Below are positions 8,846 to 15,520 of a stretch of DNA of 38,321 nt, one piece after another. The position numbers and the translations under genes are program-made. This DNA is from CAZHZT01 sp964537285 (GTDB lineage: Bacteria > Bacteroidota > Bacteroidia > Chitinophagales > Saprospiraceae), in NCBI GenBank assembly GCA_964537285.1, contig CAZHZT010000047.1:1-38321 (forward strand), in the 5' to 3' direction. The first letter of the stretch is position 1, and every line of letters starts with the position of its first letter. Under the pieces are notes generated by a model that was given only the letters and a program-made list of their open reading frames with translations, did no database searches and was not told where the DNA came from.

Positions 8846-9835
8846 CTACCCACCTATCGTTGCCATAGAATCTTGAGAAGGCCTTCCGAATGCACGCCTG
8901 CTTTCCGCTTCAAAACCATCTTTGGCCCGATTTCCTAAAGCTTCCGTCAGGGCTACGCCCAATTGATCATCGGTAGCACCTGCACGCATTAAATTTTTGA
9001 TGTTAAAAACACCATCACCATACAAGCAGGTCTTGAGCACGCCCTGAGGGGTTAATCGAATGCGATTACAAGTGCCGCAAAAAGTACGGCTGAAAGCCGG
9101 GATCACTCCGATAGTACCCTTAAAACCCTTAATCTGATAGTTTAAAGAAGTAGAGTTTGGTGCATCCTTTAATTTTGTGAGCTGGTAACGACTTTCAATG
9201 TGCTCAATAATTGCCCTAAAATGCCAACGCAGAGCTTGTTGTGCCTGGGCTCCCGTACCATTAAAAGGCATTTCCTCTATAAAGCGGACGCTAATAGGAG
9301 CATCTTTCGTCAAAGCTACCATCGGAAGGATATCCTCATCATTTTTACCATCCATCACAACGGCATTGATTTTCGTAGGTATTTGATGCGCAAGCAATTG
9401 ATCCAACGTTTTTAATACTTTATCCAACTCATCACGTCTGGTAATTTCAAAAAACCGATCTCGATCAAGGCTATCCAGGCTTAAATTAACGGAACGAACC
9501 CCCATTTTCTTTAAGTCCGGAACCAAGCCGGAAGTAAGAGTGCCATTTGTAGTAATATTTAATTCATCGATTCCTTTTATGGAGCTCACCTTATACAGAA
9601 ATGGCAACATCCCCTTCCTAAGAAAAGGTTCTCCTCCCGTAATGCGCACTTTACTAATACCATAATGGGCAAAAATGCTTACGATCCGAATCATTTCTTC
9701 ATAAGTAAGCAATTCTTTTCGGGCAACATATTCGATGCCCTCTTCGGGCATGCAATAAAAGCACCTCAGGTTGCAGCGATCAGTCACTGCAAGCCGTAAA
9801 TAATTAACTACTCTCCCATGGTTATCAAACAACAT
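8846..9835 (-). CDS. moaA: GTP 3',8-cyclase MoaA
   Basis: A 329-residue radical SAM enzyme that carries out the first step of molybdopterin synthesis, GTP to 3',8-cyclo-7,8-dihydro-GTP. The N-terminal cluster motif CNLRCFYC gives Cys 21, 25 and 28. The SAM-binding ITGGEP lies at about 65-70. The C-terminal cluster cysteines are 253, 256 and 270 in CGTCNRIRLTPQGVLKTC. The conserved terminal Gly-Gly is present (328-329). The length is standard and the gene looks intact. moaD and moaE are encoded on the other strand beyond a repeat-rich gap; moaC, moeA and mogA are not in this window. Confidence 0.96.
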   Translation of the reverse strand: MLFDNHGRVVNYLRLAVTDRCNLRCFYCMPEEGIEYVARKELLTYEEMIRIVSIFAHYGISKVRITGGEPFLRKGMLPFLYKVSSIKGIDELNITTNGTLTSGLVPDLKKMGVRSVNLSLDSLDRDRFFEITRRDELDKVLKTLDQLLAHQIPTKINAVVMDGKNDEDILPMVALTKDAPISVRFIEEMPFNGTGAQAQQALRWHFRAIIEHIESRYQLTKLKDAPNSTSLNYQIKGFKGTIGVIPAFSRTFCGTCNRIRLTPQGVLKTCLYGDGVFNIKNLMRAGATDDQLGVALTEALGNRAKDGFEAESRRAFGRPSQDSMATIGG

Positions 9836-9871
9836 ATAAGCCTGTTTTTTTCTTTATTCAATAGACTAGTG

Positions 9872-9999
9872 GCGAAATCTCTTTTAGAGGGAGGCCGAAA
9901 GGATTATTTTGCTTCGCAAAATAATCCTTTCGGCCTCCCTCTAAAAGGAATTTCGCGCCGTAGGCGCGTTTATTTTTCAAAGCGAGAATCGCTGATACA
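9872..9999. repeat. Long stem-loop with GCGCGTTTATTTTTCAA flank
   Basis: 9872-9912 pairs with 9916-9956 with only two mismatches; the inner part around GAGGGAGGCCGAAAGGATTA is perfect. The flank after it (GCCGTAGGCGCGTTTATTTTTCAAAGCGAG, described in parts) matches the flanks of the hairpins at 16319-16493 and 10941-11038. The three loci share the flank but have different stem sequences. Confidence 0.7.
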
Positions 10000-10000
10000 C

Positions 10001-10156
10001 TAGACTTGTTCTGAAATAGTTTCATAAGCAAAAAAGGAAGGATTTTGGTTCCAATCAAGGAATGGCCGTAGCCTAATAGCCTGAGCTATTAAGGCGAGGA
10101 CAAGACGCAGAGAGGAATCTAAAGATACCTTTTTTGCTATAACAACTTAAAGTCTA
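10001..10156. repeat. TAGACTT-ended inverted-repeat element (copy 2)
   Basis: It starts TAGACTTGTTCTG and ends AAGTCTA. The subterminal blocks GCAAAAAAGG and CCTTTTTTGC are also inverted, and the centre has a small stem (GCCTAATAGC, loop, GCTATTAAGGC). The 156-bp size, inverted ends and lack of coding content resemble a miniature inverted-repeat element, but I cannot identify a target-site duplication with confidence. Confidence 0.65.
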
Positions 10157-10247
10157 ATAAAGCTAGACAACTTTTCAAAATAATTCAAATATTCCACTAT
10201 TTTGTGGCGTGCGAAAATGATTTTCCCTGATAATTAACATACTATTT

Positions 10248-10490
10248 ATGAAAATTAAAGTTCTGGCCTTTGGCGTCGCAAAAGACATCATCAAAGGCTC
10301 TTCGGTAACGCTCGAAATTGGTAAAAACGCATCAATCAGGCACTTAAAGAAAACCCTTTGCAATGAATATCCTAAATTTAATGAGATCAAGTCCTTTGCC
10401 ATAGCCGTAAATACTGAATATAAAACGGATGATTTTAACTTATCTGAAGCAGACGAAGTCGTCATCATCCCACCAGTTAGTGGTGGATAA
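10248..10490 (+). CDS. moaD: Molybdopterin synthase sulfur carrier subunit MoaD
   Basis: An 80-residue ubiquitin-fold protein ending in VSGG. The terminal Gly-Gly is the residue pair that is adenylated and thiocarboxylated to carry sulfur. The opening MKIKVLAFGVAKDIIKGSS and the late ADEVVIIPPVSGG are typical of MoaD. It is 17 nt upstream of moaE, its partner subunit, so the two are almost certainly co-transcribed. Together they convert cyclic pyranopterin monophosphate to molybdopterin. Confidence 0.95.
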   Translation: MKIKVLAFGVAKDIIKGSSVTLEIGKNASIRHLKKTLCNEYPKFNEIKSFAIAVNTEYKTDDFNLSEADEVVIIPPVSGG

Positions 10491-10507
10491 AAAAAACGCA
10501 GCCTAAA

Positions 10508-10924
10508 ATGATAGATATTCAGCTACTTAATGAAGCACTTTCTACCGATAGTTGCCTTAAATTCATCCAATCCGACCAATCCGGAGGAAGTTGTATTTTC
10601 ATTGGAACGGTACGAGATAATACTAAAGGTCGAAATGTGGTTCATCTGGAATTTGAAGCTTACGCCCCAATGGCTATATCTGAAATGAGGAAGATCGCCG
10701 AGAATGCTTTAAAAAAATGGGATATTGAAAAAGTTGCCATTCACCACCGAACAGGATTGTTGAAAATCGGTGAAATCCCCGTCATCATTGCAGTATCTGC
10801 CCCTCATCGAAAAGCAGCTTTTGAAGCTTGCCAGTATTGTATTGATACGTTAAAAGAGACCGTTCCCATTTGGAAAAAGGAAATCTTTGAGGATGGCGAA
10901 GTCTGGGTAGCGGCTCATCCATAA
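10508..10924 (+). CDS. moaE: Molybdopterin synthase catalytic subunit MoaE
   Basis: A 138-residue large subunit of molybdopterin synthase. Family signatures are GSCIFIGTVRDNTKG near residues 27-41, FEAYAPMA, HHRTG, VSAPHRKAAFEAC and the lysine-containing VPIWKKE that contacts substrate. The length is normal for the family. It forms a two-gene unit with moaD. Downstream lies a 455-bp gap made of hairpin repeats. Confidence 0.96.
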   Translation: MIDIQLLNEALSTDSCLKFIQSDQSGGSCIFIGTVRDNTKGRNVVHLEFEAYAPMAISEMRKIAENALKKWDIEKVAIHHRTGLLKIGEIPVIIAVSAPHRKAAFEACQYCIDTLKETVPIWKKEIFEDGEVWVAAHP

Positions 10925-10940
10925 AAATTATCATTGATTG

Positions 10941-11038
10941 TCGGTTTGGAAATTAATTTATGCTGCCGGAAGGCAGCATTTCCATTGAATTACCTAAAGA
11001 AAAAGTCTTCGCACCGCAGGTGCGTTCATTTTTCAATC
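10941..11038. repeat. GCGCGTTCATTTTTCAA-family repeat (partial copy)
   Basis: It contains the small perfect hairpin 10961-10978 (TGCTGCC GGAA GGCAGCA) and ends with CGCAGGTGCGTTCATTTTTC. The same layout (TCGGTTTG, then AATTTATGC, then a GC hairpin, then the conserved tail) is seen at 16319-16493. Confidence 0.55.
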
Positions 11039-11044
11039 CAAGAA

Positions 11045-11234
11045 TTAAGGGATCAGGAAAATAATACCCTACCCATTTTACTTGTCCTTTTTTCCTCAGG
11101 CTGTGTTGGAAAGCCTCGCCGTACCTTTGGGTCCCGAAGGCATTCGGGACAAGTTATGCCTACGTTTTCCGCCTAGCCTGAGAAAAAAATTACTTCGCAA
11201 AATTTGGGTAGCTTATTAATTGCCTAATCCCTAA
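11045..11234. repeat. Large imperfect inverted repeat after moaE
   Basis: The outer ends TAAGGGATCAGG and CCTAATCCCTAA are inverted. Inner blocks ACCCATTTTAC and TTTTGGGT-like, and TTTTTTCCTCAGGCTG and CAGCCTGAGAAAAAA-like, also pair. A perfect inner stem GTCCCGA/TCGGGAC lies at 11131-11150. There is no coding content; it could act as the moaDE terminator. Confidence 0.55.
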
Positions 11235-11245
11235 AATAAAATTAC

Positions 11246-11355
11246 GTTCTTTGACAAATTTTGTGGAGTTTAAAAATGATAAAACCTGAATGCCCTGGTG
11301 GCTGAACGGGTTATCATTTTTAAACTTCATTTTATCACAATTTATGTCAAAGAAC
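11246..11355. repeat. GTTCTTTGACA-ended inverted repeat
   Basis: It begins GTTCTTTGACAAATTTTGTG and ends with the near reverse complement CACAATTTATGTCAAAGAAC. Inner arms GAGTTTAAAAATGATAA and TTATCATTTTTAAACTTC also pair. The terminal motif GTTCTTTGACA recurs at 14662, 20426 and 26475. It ends 25 nt before the Dabb lipoprotein gene, so it is probably in that gene's leader or promoter region. Confidence 0.65.
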
Positions 11356-11380
11356 CTAAAATTATAACACATATATAAAC

Positions 11381-11860
11381 ATGAAAGCTTTAATCCATCT
11401 CACTATTTACTTTTTTTGCGGCATATTATTTTATTCTTGCGACCCTAATCCTGAATTAGTAAAGGAGCTTGAAGCCTGTCAAAAAAGGCATAAGGAATCG
11501 GTAACAAAATTGAATAGAATAAGGCAGCAACAAGCAAAATTCACGCCGAACCTGTTTCATATCGTTTATTTTGACCTGAAAGACAACTTGAGGCCACAAG
11601 ATATTAAGCTATTCAGAGCATCCCTTGAAATGCTAGGCGCCATTGATGAAGTTGGGCTGCTTAATTTTGGAGAATATACAGACCTTGGAGATGATAGAGC
11701 TATGAAAGGTTACGAATATGTTATGTACATGGGGTTCAATGATGAAGAAGGTTACAGACGATACCAAAACGATGAACGCCATATGGATATTCGTAGTAAT
11801 CTTAAACAATACCTGGCAGGGCCTCCGGTAACATACGATTTTTTGGCGGTGAAAGAGTAG
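11381..11860 (+). CDS. Dabb-domain lipoprotein (ferredoxin-like stress domain)
   Basis: A 159-residue protein with a short signal peptide ending in a lipobox-like FYSC (Cys about 20), a helical linker and a domain resembling the stress-responsive dimeric alpha/beta barrel (Dabb) family: FHIVYFDLKDN, then GLLNFGEYTDLGDD and YEYVMYMGFNDEEGYRRYQNDERH. Dabb domains form dimeric barrels in small stress-linked proteins and polyketide cyclases; the role of a lipid-anchored version is unknown. It is a single gene flanked by repeats and convergent with the metalloprotease gene. Confidence 0.65.
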   Translation: MKALIHLTIYFFCGILFYSCDPNPELVKELEACQKRHKESVTKLNRIRQQQAKFTPNLFHIVYFDLKDNLRPQDIKLFRASLEMLGAIDEVGLLNFGEYTDLGDDRAMKGYEYVMYMGFNDEEGYRRYQNDERHMDIRSNLKQYLAGPPVTYDFLAVKE

Positions 11861-11894
11861 GAATATAAGGGGTAATTAAGCATATAGCTTCCCA

Positions 11895-11930
11895 ACATGA
11901 GTCATCCCGAAAATTCGGGATGACTCATGT
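11895..11930. terminator. 36-bp palindrome, ATCCCGAAAATTCGGGAT family
   Basis: Two 17-bp perfect arms around AA. It lies between the convergent Dabb lipoprotein and metalloprotease genes, where one stem can serve both strands as a terminator. An identical 36-mer occurs at 38193-38228, and a longer relative at 35769-35816. Confidence 0.65.
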
Positions 11931-11941
11931 ATATACTCTTT

Positions 11942-13222
11942 TTAAGGTTGCCCCTCCTTTTTTCTTAACTCCACCTCATGCACCGCATCCTTAACCCTTC
12001 CCCCTTCACCTACCACAAACTCCCCTTCTACCCCATCCACCTCATAAATCTCTATACCCTGCCATTTTCCACCGCAATTATTTTCCAAAATGCCCCCATC
12101 CAGAATAAGCTTGCCGCCGGGGTGGATGACAATTTTAGAGGCTATAGGCATGGACAAACGGCACAAAACTCGTAATTCTCCCCCTTTTTTAATAATTAAA
12201 TGGCCTTCTAAATCCTTCGCATCATCCCAGATGACAGTATCTTCGATGGATATATTTTTCTCTTCATTGAGCTCGCACCAAACGGGTTCCAGCATTTTGT
12301 GCATGCGCCCTCCTTTATTGGAAAAACTATAGTGCACTCTTCCTATCTGACAGGGAGACCAGGCACTCATACTGGCATTATAATCCATAACATTATTGGA
12401 GATAAAGGAATCACAAGGAGGTTCTCCCGTATTACTCCAGCAATTGGGATGAATAGGGGTATCATCGCAGCCATCTCCGCCTCGCCAGCTATGTCGCAGG
12501 CTCAGACAATGGCCAATTTCGTGATTAAGTAATTTTATAGCTTCCCAGGGGCCTGACTCCTTGTAATGGAACCAACTGACCAGTTTCACCCAGGGCCCCA
12601 TACCAACGCCATTGCCTGAAGGACGATAAGTCGGCGATTTCAGACTATCTACGTGATGGGCCATGAGAAAAATGTTTACCACACTGTCTTTTTGAAGGCC
12701 ATATTTTTCGTAAACCTGATCGTTGTAGTAATTTCGTTTTTTACCCCGATTAATGAGATAATATAATTCATCGTCATAATGGAAATAAATCCCTTCGCTT
12801 TCCGGATGCCCGGGAGCAGGGGTAAGCTGATATCTGTACCGCTGAATTATAGCAGGCGTGTTATTTCCCGGGGGTAGATTCATTTTCACGTTATTCCAAA
12901 GCCGAATATTGGCTGCACCAATTGTTCGTTTTATAAAGTCACGTCCTTCTTCTTCTGAAAAATTCGCAGTCGAATCTGAGTTGTTCATAACATGTACGTT
13001 GATTCGCAGGATCCTTACAGGGGTATGGTGGTAGTTATTAGTGTCGGGAATGTAATTCAGGGGGTCCCTGCAAACGCCCGGACTATAAAGGCTGTTTGGG
13101 AGCTCAACCACCTCTGCTTCCGAGACAAAAAAATGACCGATTTGCGATTGAGGGGGGGTTCTCGCAGGGCTGCAAGAGGAAATCAGATAAAGAACATTGA
13201 GTAGAAGAATAAATCTAACCAT
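11942..13222 (-). CDS. Lipoprotein metalloprotease, M43 (pappalysin-like) family
   Basis: A 426-residue lipoprotein: signal peptide with lipobox ISSC (Cys 17), then a zinc metalloprotease domain. The extended metzincin site HEIGHCLSLRH gives His 234, Glu 235, His 238 and His 244. Further M43-like features are GCDDTP (251-256) and the Met-turn VMDY (278-281). The last ~90 residues (GGELRVLCRLSMP to GGRVKDAVHEVEL) look like beta-helix or beta-solenoid rungs. It probably sits on the outside of the cell as a secreted or surface protease; the substrate is unknown. It is divergent from the TPR lipoprotein gene. Confidence 0.82.
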   Translation of the reverse strand: MVRFILLLNVLYLISSCSPARTPPQSQIGHFFVSEAEVVELPNSLYSPGVCRDPLNYIPDTNNYHHTPVRILRINVHVMNNSDSTANFSEEEGRDFIKRTIGAANIRLWNNVKMNLPPGNNTPAIIQRYRYQLTPAPGHPESEGIYFHYDDELYYLINRGKKRNYYNDQVYEKYGLQKDSVVNIFLMAHHVDSLKSPTYRPSGNGVGMGPWVKLVSWFHYKESGPWEAIKLLNHEIGHCLSLRHSWRGGDGCDDTPIHPNCWSNTGEPPCDSFISNNVMDYNASMSAWSPCQIGRVHYSFSNKGGRMHKMLEPVWCELNEEKNISIEDTVIWDDAKDLEGHLIIKKGGELRVLCRLSMPIASKIVIHPGGKLILDGGILENNCGGKWQGIEIYEVDGVEGEFVVGEGGRVKDAVHEVELRKKEGQP

Positions 13223-13243
13223 AAACTATCAGTAGGTTTGCAT

Positions 13244-13251
13244 TATATTTG
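13244..13251 (+). promoter_or_regulatory. Candidate -7 box TATATTTG
   Basis: An exact match to the Bacteroidota -7 consensus TAnnTTTG, 19 nt upstream of the ATG at 13270. No convincing -33 TTG was found at the usual spacing. Confidence 0.45.
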
Positions 13252-13269
13252 CCAAAAAACAGCTGGAAT

Positions 13270-14130
13270 ATGAAAATTAAACTTTTTACACTAATAACAT
13301 TAACCTCCATTTTCTTGATGGCTTGTGGGTCAAAAAATCCACTTCAAGAAATTGAAGATTTGGAAAAAAGCATTCAGGAAGCTCCCTCAAAAGAGGATAT
13401 GCAGCTTCTTGTTTCTAAGTATTTGAAATATGTAGACGAACATCAGGAAGATAACGAAAAATCTCCTGATTTCTTACAAAAGGCGGCTAGTTTAAAATAC
13501 AAACTGGATGAAATCAGTACTTCTGCTGAAATTCTTCGCCAGAGTGTTAAGTCTTACTTCGCTTCCAGTAACACGGATGCCAACATTATAGCGCTCACCA
13601 ATATGCACATGCTTCATTTGAATAATGATGACAATCGCGACTCACTCAACCGGCTTTTCAAGAACAGTTTTCCTTCGGAAGCGGAAATGGATAAAAAATT
13701 AACGGCGTTGATCCAACAACAAAGCAAAATTTCAACCGATTCCGCTACCCAGAAAATCAACCAGGAGGCTGCATTGAATTACATGAACCTGAGCGAAATG
13801 TATGGAATGCTTCTTCCTGCGGCTCCGCTGGCTCCTGAAAACCTTCTTGAGGCAGCAAAAATGGCAGAGTACTTCAAGCAATATGAACGCGCCCTTAGCC
13901 TTTACGCTTTTGTAGCTCAACAGTACAAAGATCCAAATACACGTGGGAACGCTATGTTTATGAGAGCTTTTACCATGGATGATAAACTCTCTCGTCTCGA
14001 TGATGCAAAGCTAGCATATATCGAATTTATTGAAGAGTATCCCGAACATCCTCTAAATAAAGACGCTCAGTTTTTATTAAATAATTTAGGAAGAACGGAG
14101 GAAGAAATCATTCAGAGCTTTGGGAAGTAA
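13270..14130 (+). CDS. TPR-like lipoprotein
   Basis: A 286-residue lipoprotein. The start is placed at the ATG at 13270, because this gives a proper signal peptide (MKIKLFTLITLTSIFLMACG) with lipobox LMAC, and because a TATATTTG promoter box lies just upstream. The mature part is strongly helical and ends with paired helices of tetratricopeptide type (RALSLYAFVAQQYKDP, NAMFMRAFTMDDKL, DDAKLAYIEFIEEYPEHPL). Such proteins often scaffold envelope complexes; no specific function can be assigned. The 3' end runs straight into a 75-bp palindrome shared with the convergent gene. Confidence 0.72.
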   Translation: MKIKLFTLITLTSIFLMACGSKNPLQEIEDLEKSIQEAPSKEDMQLLVSKYLKYVDEHQEDNEKSPDFLQKAASLKYKLDEISTSAEILRQSVKSYFASSNTDANIIALTNMHMLHLNNDDNRDSLNRLFKNSFPSEAEMDKKLTALIQQQSKISTDSATQKINQEAALNYMNLSEMYGMLLPAAPLAPENLLEAAKMAEYFKQYERALSLYAFVAQQYKDPNTRGNAMFMRAFTMDDKLSRLDDAKLAYIEFIEEYPEHPLNKDAQFLLNNLGRTEEEIIQSFGK

Positions 14131-14131
14131 G

Positions 14132-14206
14132 TGACAGAAAAGTATTGAAACTAAAATAGGGATGGGCAATGCCCATCCCTATTTTAGTTTCAATACTTTT
14201 CTGTCA
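14132..14206. terminator. 75-bp perfect palindrome; one arm is coding
   Basis: 37-bp perfect arms around a single central base (14169). The left arm starts two bases after the TPR lipoprotein stop. The right arm (from 14179) is the last coding stretch and stop of the convergent Spo0M-like gene (FDRKVLKLK then stop). It probably works as a bidirectional terminator; see the finding on its possible origin. Confidence 0.8.
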
Positions 14207-14643
14207 AAAGGATCAAGTGCTGTACCCATCACTTTAGCTTCTGCCTCAATACGATATTCAGATTTAACAGATTTGAGCCATTTTGCGAGCCCGACCATTC
14301 CTTTCGTCAAAAAGTTCTGTTCCTGAAATTTATCCATATTAGATTTCAACAGATCGAAAGGCAATGAAAAGGGAATTTCAATAGCTTCATCGGCCTGCAC
14401 CTCTATGGCTCTGTTTATTTCCAGCTCTCCCAGAACGTACTCGTCGATTCGTTTTTTTGCCTTTTTGCCCCTTGAATATCGTTCAACCAGGTAAATGCTT
14501 ATGTATTGTACCTTTTGAGCATGCTTAGATTCAAAGCGAATATGTCCCTGGATGATGCCTGCATTTTTATTGATTTCATCCGGTACGACTAATTTAAGTT
14601 TTACCCCTTCGATTCCAAGCCACTGTTTGACTTTTCCGATCAT
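14179..14643 (-). CDS. Spo0M/arrestin-like protein
   Basis: A 154-residue protein resembling the N-terminal arrestin-like domain of the Spo0M family: MIGKVKQWLGIEGVKLKLVVP, then GIIQGHIRFES, YISIYLVERY, EIPFSLPF and the closing VMGTALDPFDRKVLKL. Bacillus Spo0M influences sporulation control, but such domains are widespread in non-sporulating bacteria, so no sporulation role is implied. There is no signal peptide, so it is cytoplasmic. The last nine codons and stop form one arm of the palindrome at 14132-14206. Confidence 0.6.
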   Translation of the reverse strand: MIGKVKQWLGIEGVKLKLVVPDEINKNAGIIQGHIRFESKHAQKVQYISIYLVERYSRGKKAKKRIDEYVLGELEINRAIEVQADEAIEIPFSLPFDLLKSNMDKFQEQNFLTKGMVGLAKWLKSVKSEYRIEAEAKVMGTALDPFDRKVLKLK

Positions 14644-14801
14644 AAACTACATAGAGTTAATAGTTCTTTGACAAATCATTCTTCTGCCTTTTCAAAACAC
14701 GTAAAAGGTCGAAGCTATAACAACTGTAATTTATACTTTGTAGCAGAAAATCTCAATTTTTATATATCAATTCAAGTGGAATGGCGACGCAGAATCCTTT
14801 T

Positions 14802-14840
14802 CCCCCGTTACGTTAACCGTTTCCCGTTAACCGTTTCCCG
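14802..14840 (-). repeat. Heptamer array (unit CGGNNAA), locus 1
   Basis: Read on the minus strand the units are CGGGAAA, CGGTTAA, CGGGAAA, CGGTTAA and a partial unit. The array overlaps the last codons and the stop (14829-14827) of the upstream minus-strand gene, so it supplies the end of that protein. Related arrays lie at 22580-22644 and 33558-33669. Confidence 0.75.
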
Positions 14841-15327
14841 AATAACTCCCTACCATTCTTTGGTGCCAACTCTCCTTCAAGGGTTTTAGCCAGAGATTTT
14901 CAAAATCATCTTTTATGTTGACCAGGTTGTCAAAAACAAGAGTATTTTCATTGATCTTTCCCTCTTCAAAAAGCTGACTGAAAGAATTATGAGGAACAGA
15001 AACAACTTTATCATCTTGCTTAAAAGAAAATATTAACCGATCAAACAAGTTGACACCATACCTGGATTCTATGGACTGAATGAAACGGACAGAGGAGTCG
15101 ATAGAACATCCGCTGGCTCCTGCTTTCGACTCATCAACCATTAAGACGATAAATCGATCGTAAAAGACCTTTCCAAATGCAGCAAGCTTGTTATTATGGC
15201 TAACCCACTGATCTACAAAGTTTTCAACATTAGCATTGATTTCATTAATTTCATCAGCTGTAAAAGCCCGATCACTTTGATAAATCCAAACGCGGCTATG
15301 CGCCGGTAAAGCTTCAAAAGAAGTCAT
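14827..15327 (-). CDS. Conserved Bacteroidota protein of unknown function
   Basis: A 166-residue soluble protein without signal peptide. Blocks such as SRVWIYQSDRAFT, FYDRFIVLMVDE, ASGCSIDSSVRFIQ, NTLVFDNLVN and PLKESWHQRMV match a small conserved family I know from Bacteroidota genomes, sometimes labelled 'ABC transporter ATPase'. That label is unsupported here: there is no Walker A, Walker B or signature motif. The cysteine in SGCSIDSS looks invariant and may be functional. The last five residues (YSGNG) come from a heptamer repeat array and extend past the family's usual end near WHQRMV. Confidence 0.75.
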   Translation of the reverse strand: MTSFEALPAHSRVWIYQSDRAFTADEINEINANVENFVDQWVSHNNKLAAFGKVFYDRFIVLMVDESKAGASGCSIDSSVRFIQSIESRYGVNLFDRLIFSFKQDDKVVSVPHNSFSQLFEEGKINENTLVFDNLVNIKDDFENLWLKPLKESWHQRMVGSYSGNG

Positions 15328-15346
15328 TTTTCCTATTTTTGATTAT

Positions 15347-15520
15347 TAGACTTGTTCTGCAGTTGCTCAATGGGTGTATTCCATTTTGTCGCTGCCAGAA
15401 AGAAGAGAGATTATTTTTAGGGAGAGGCACGCTTCCGCGCGCCTTTCTCTAAAGAAAACACCTTCTCAAGAACAGCGACAGAATGAAATGCACCCCATCA
15501 ACACCTACTGAATAAGTCTA
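15347..15520. repeat. TAGACTT-ended inverted-repeat element (copy 3)
   Basis: It starts TAGACTTGTTCTG and ends GAATAAGTCTA. The arms pair imperfectly along about 45 bp (for example TTTTGTCGCTG against CAGCGACAGAA), and an inner stem pairs AGGGAGAGGC with GCCTTTCTCT. It shares CTTCTCAAGAACAGCGA with the copy at 5856-6010. Its right end codes for the last residues (NRLIQ) of the HdrB-like protein. Confidence 0.7.

Larger units (their letters stand above)
9836..10247. other. Divergent gap between moaA and moaD
   Basis: 412 bases without a supported gene. It is largely filled by two repeats listed separately: a long stem-loop with its flank (9872-9999) and a TAGACTT-ended element (10001-10156). 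Just upstream of moaD, CTATTTTGTGG (about 10195) is a near miss to the TAnnTTTG promoter box. Short reading frames here merely translate the hairpins. Confidence 0.65.
10925..11380. other. Repeat-filled gap between moaE and the Dabb lipoprotein
   Basis: 456 bases without a supported gene. Three inverted-repeat blocks lie end to end: 10941-11038 (GCGCGTTCATTTTTCAA family), 11045-11234 and 11246-11355. The small reading frame at 10934-11176 simply reads through these repeats and has no protein-like character. Confidence 0.7.

Noticed and set aside
9858..10058. Overlapping 61-66 codon frames on both strands near moaA
   Set aside because: Both translate the arms of the long stem-loop at 9872-9956 (the same peptide segment appears on both strands), a hallmark of a palindrome rather than a gene.
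10934..11176. 80-codon plus-strand reading frame after moaE
   Set aside because: It runs through inverted-repeat elements and has no recognisable domain or credible start context.
11285..11310. tRNA-like segment (GCCCTGGTGGCTGAACGG)
   Set aside because: It is the loop region of an inverted repeat; no cloverleaf, T-loop motif or acceptor stem can be formed.
14179..14643. Evidence of sporulation from a Spo0M-like protein
   Set aside because: The arrestin-like domain is widespread; no other sporulation gene is present and Bacteroidota do not form endospores.
14827..15327. 'ABC transporter ATPase' label sometimes given to this family
   Set aside because: No Walker A, Walker B or signature motif is present in the sequence.
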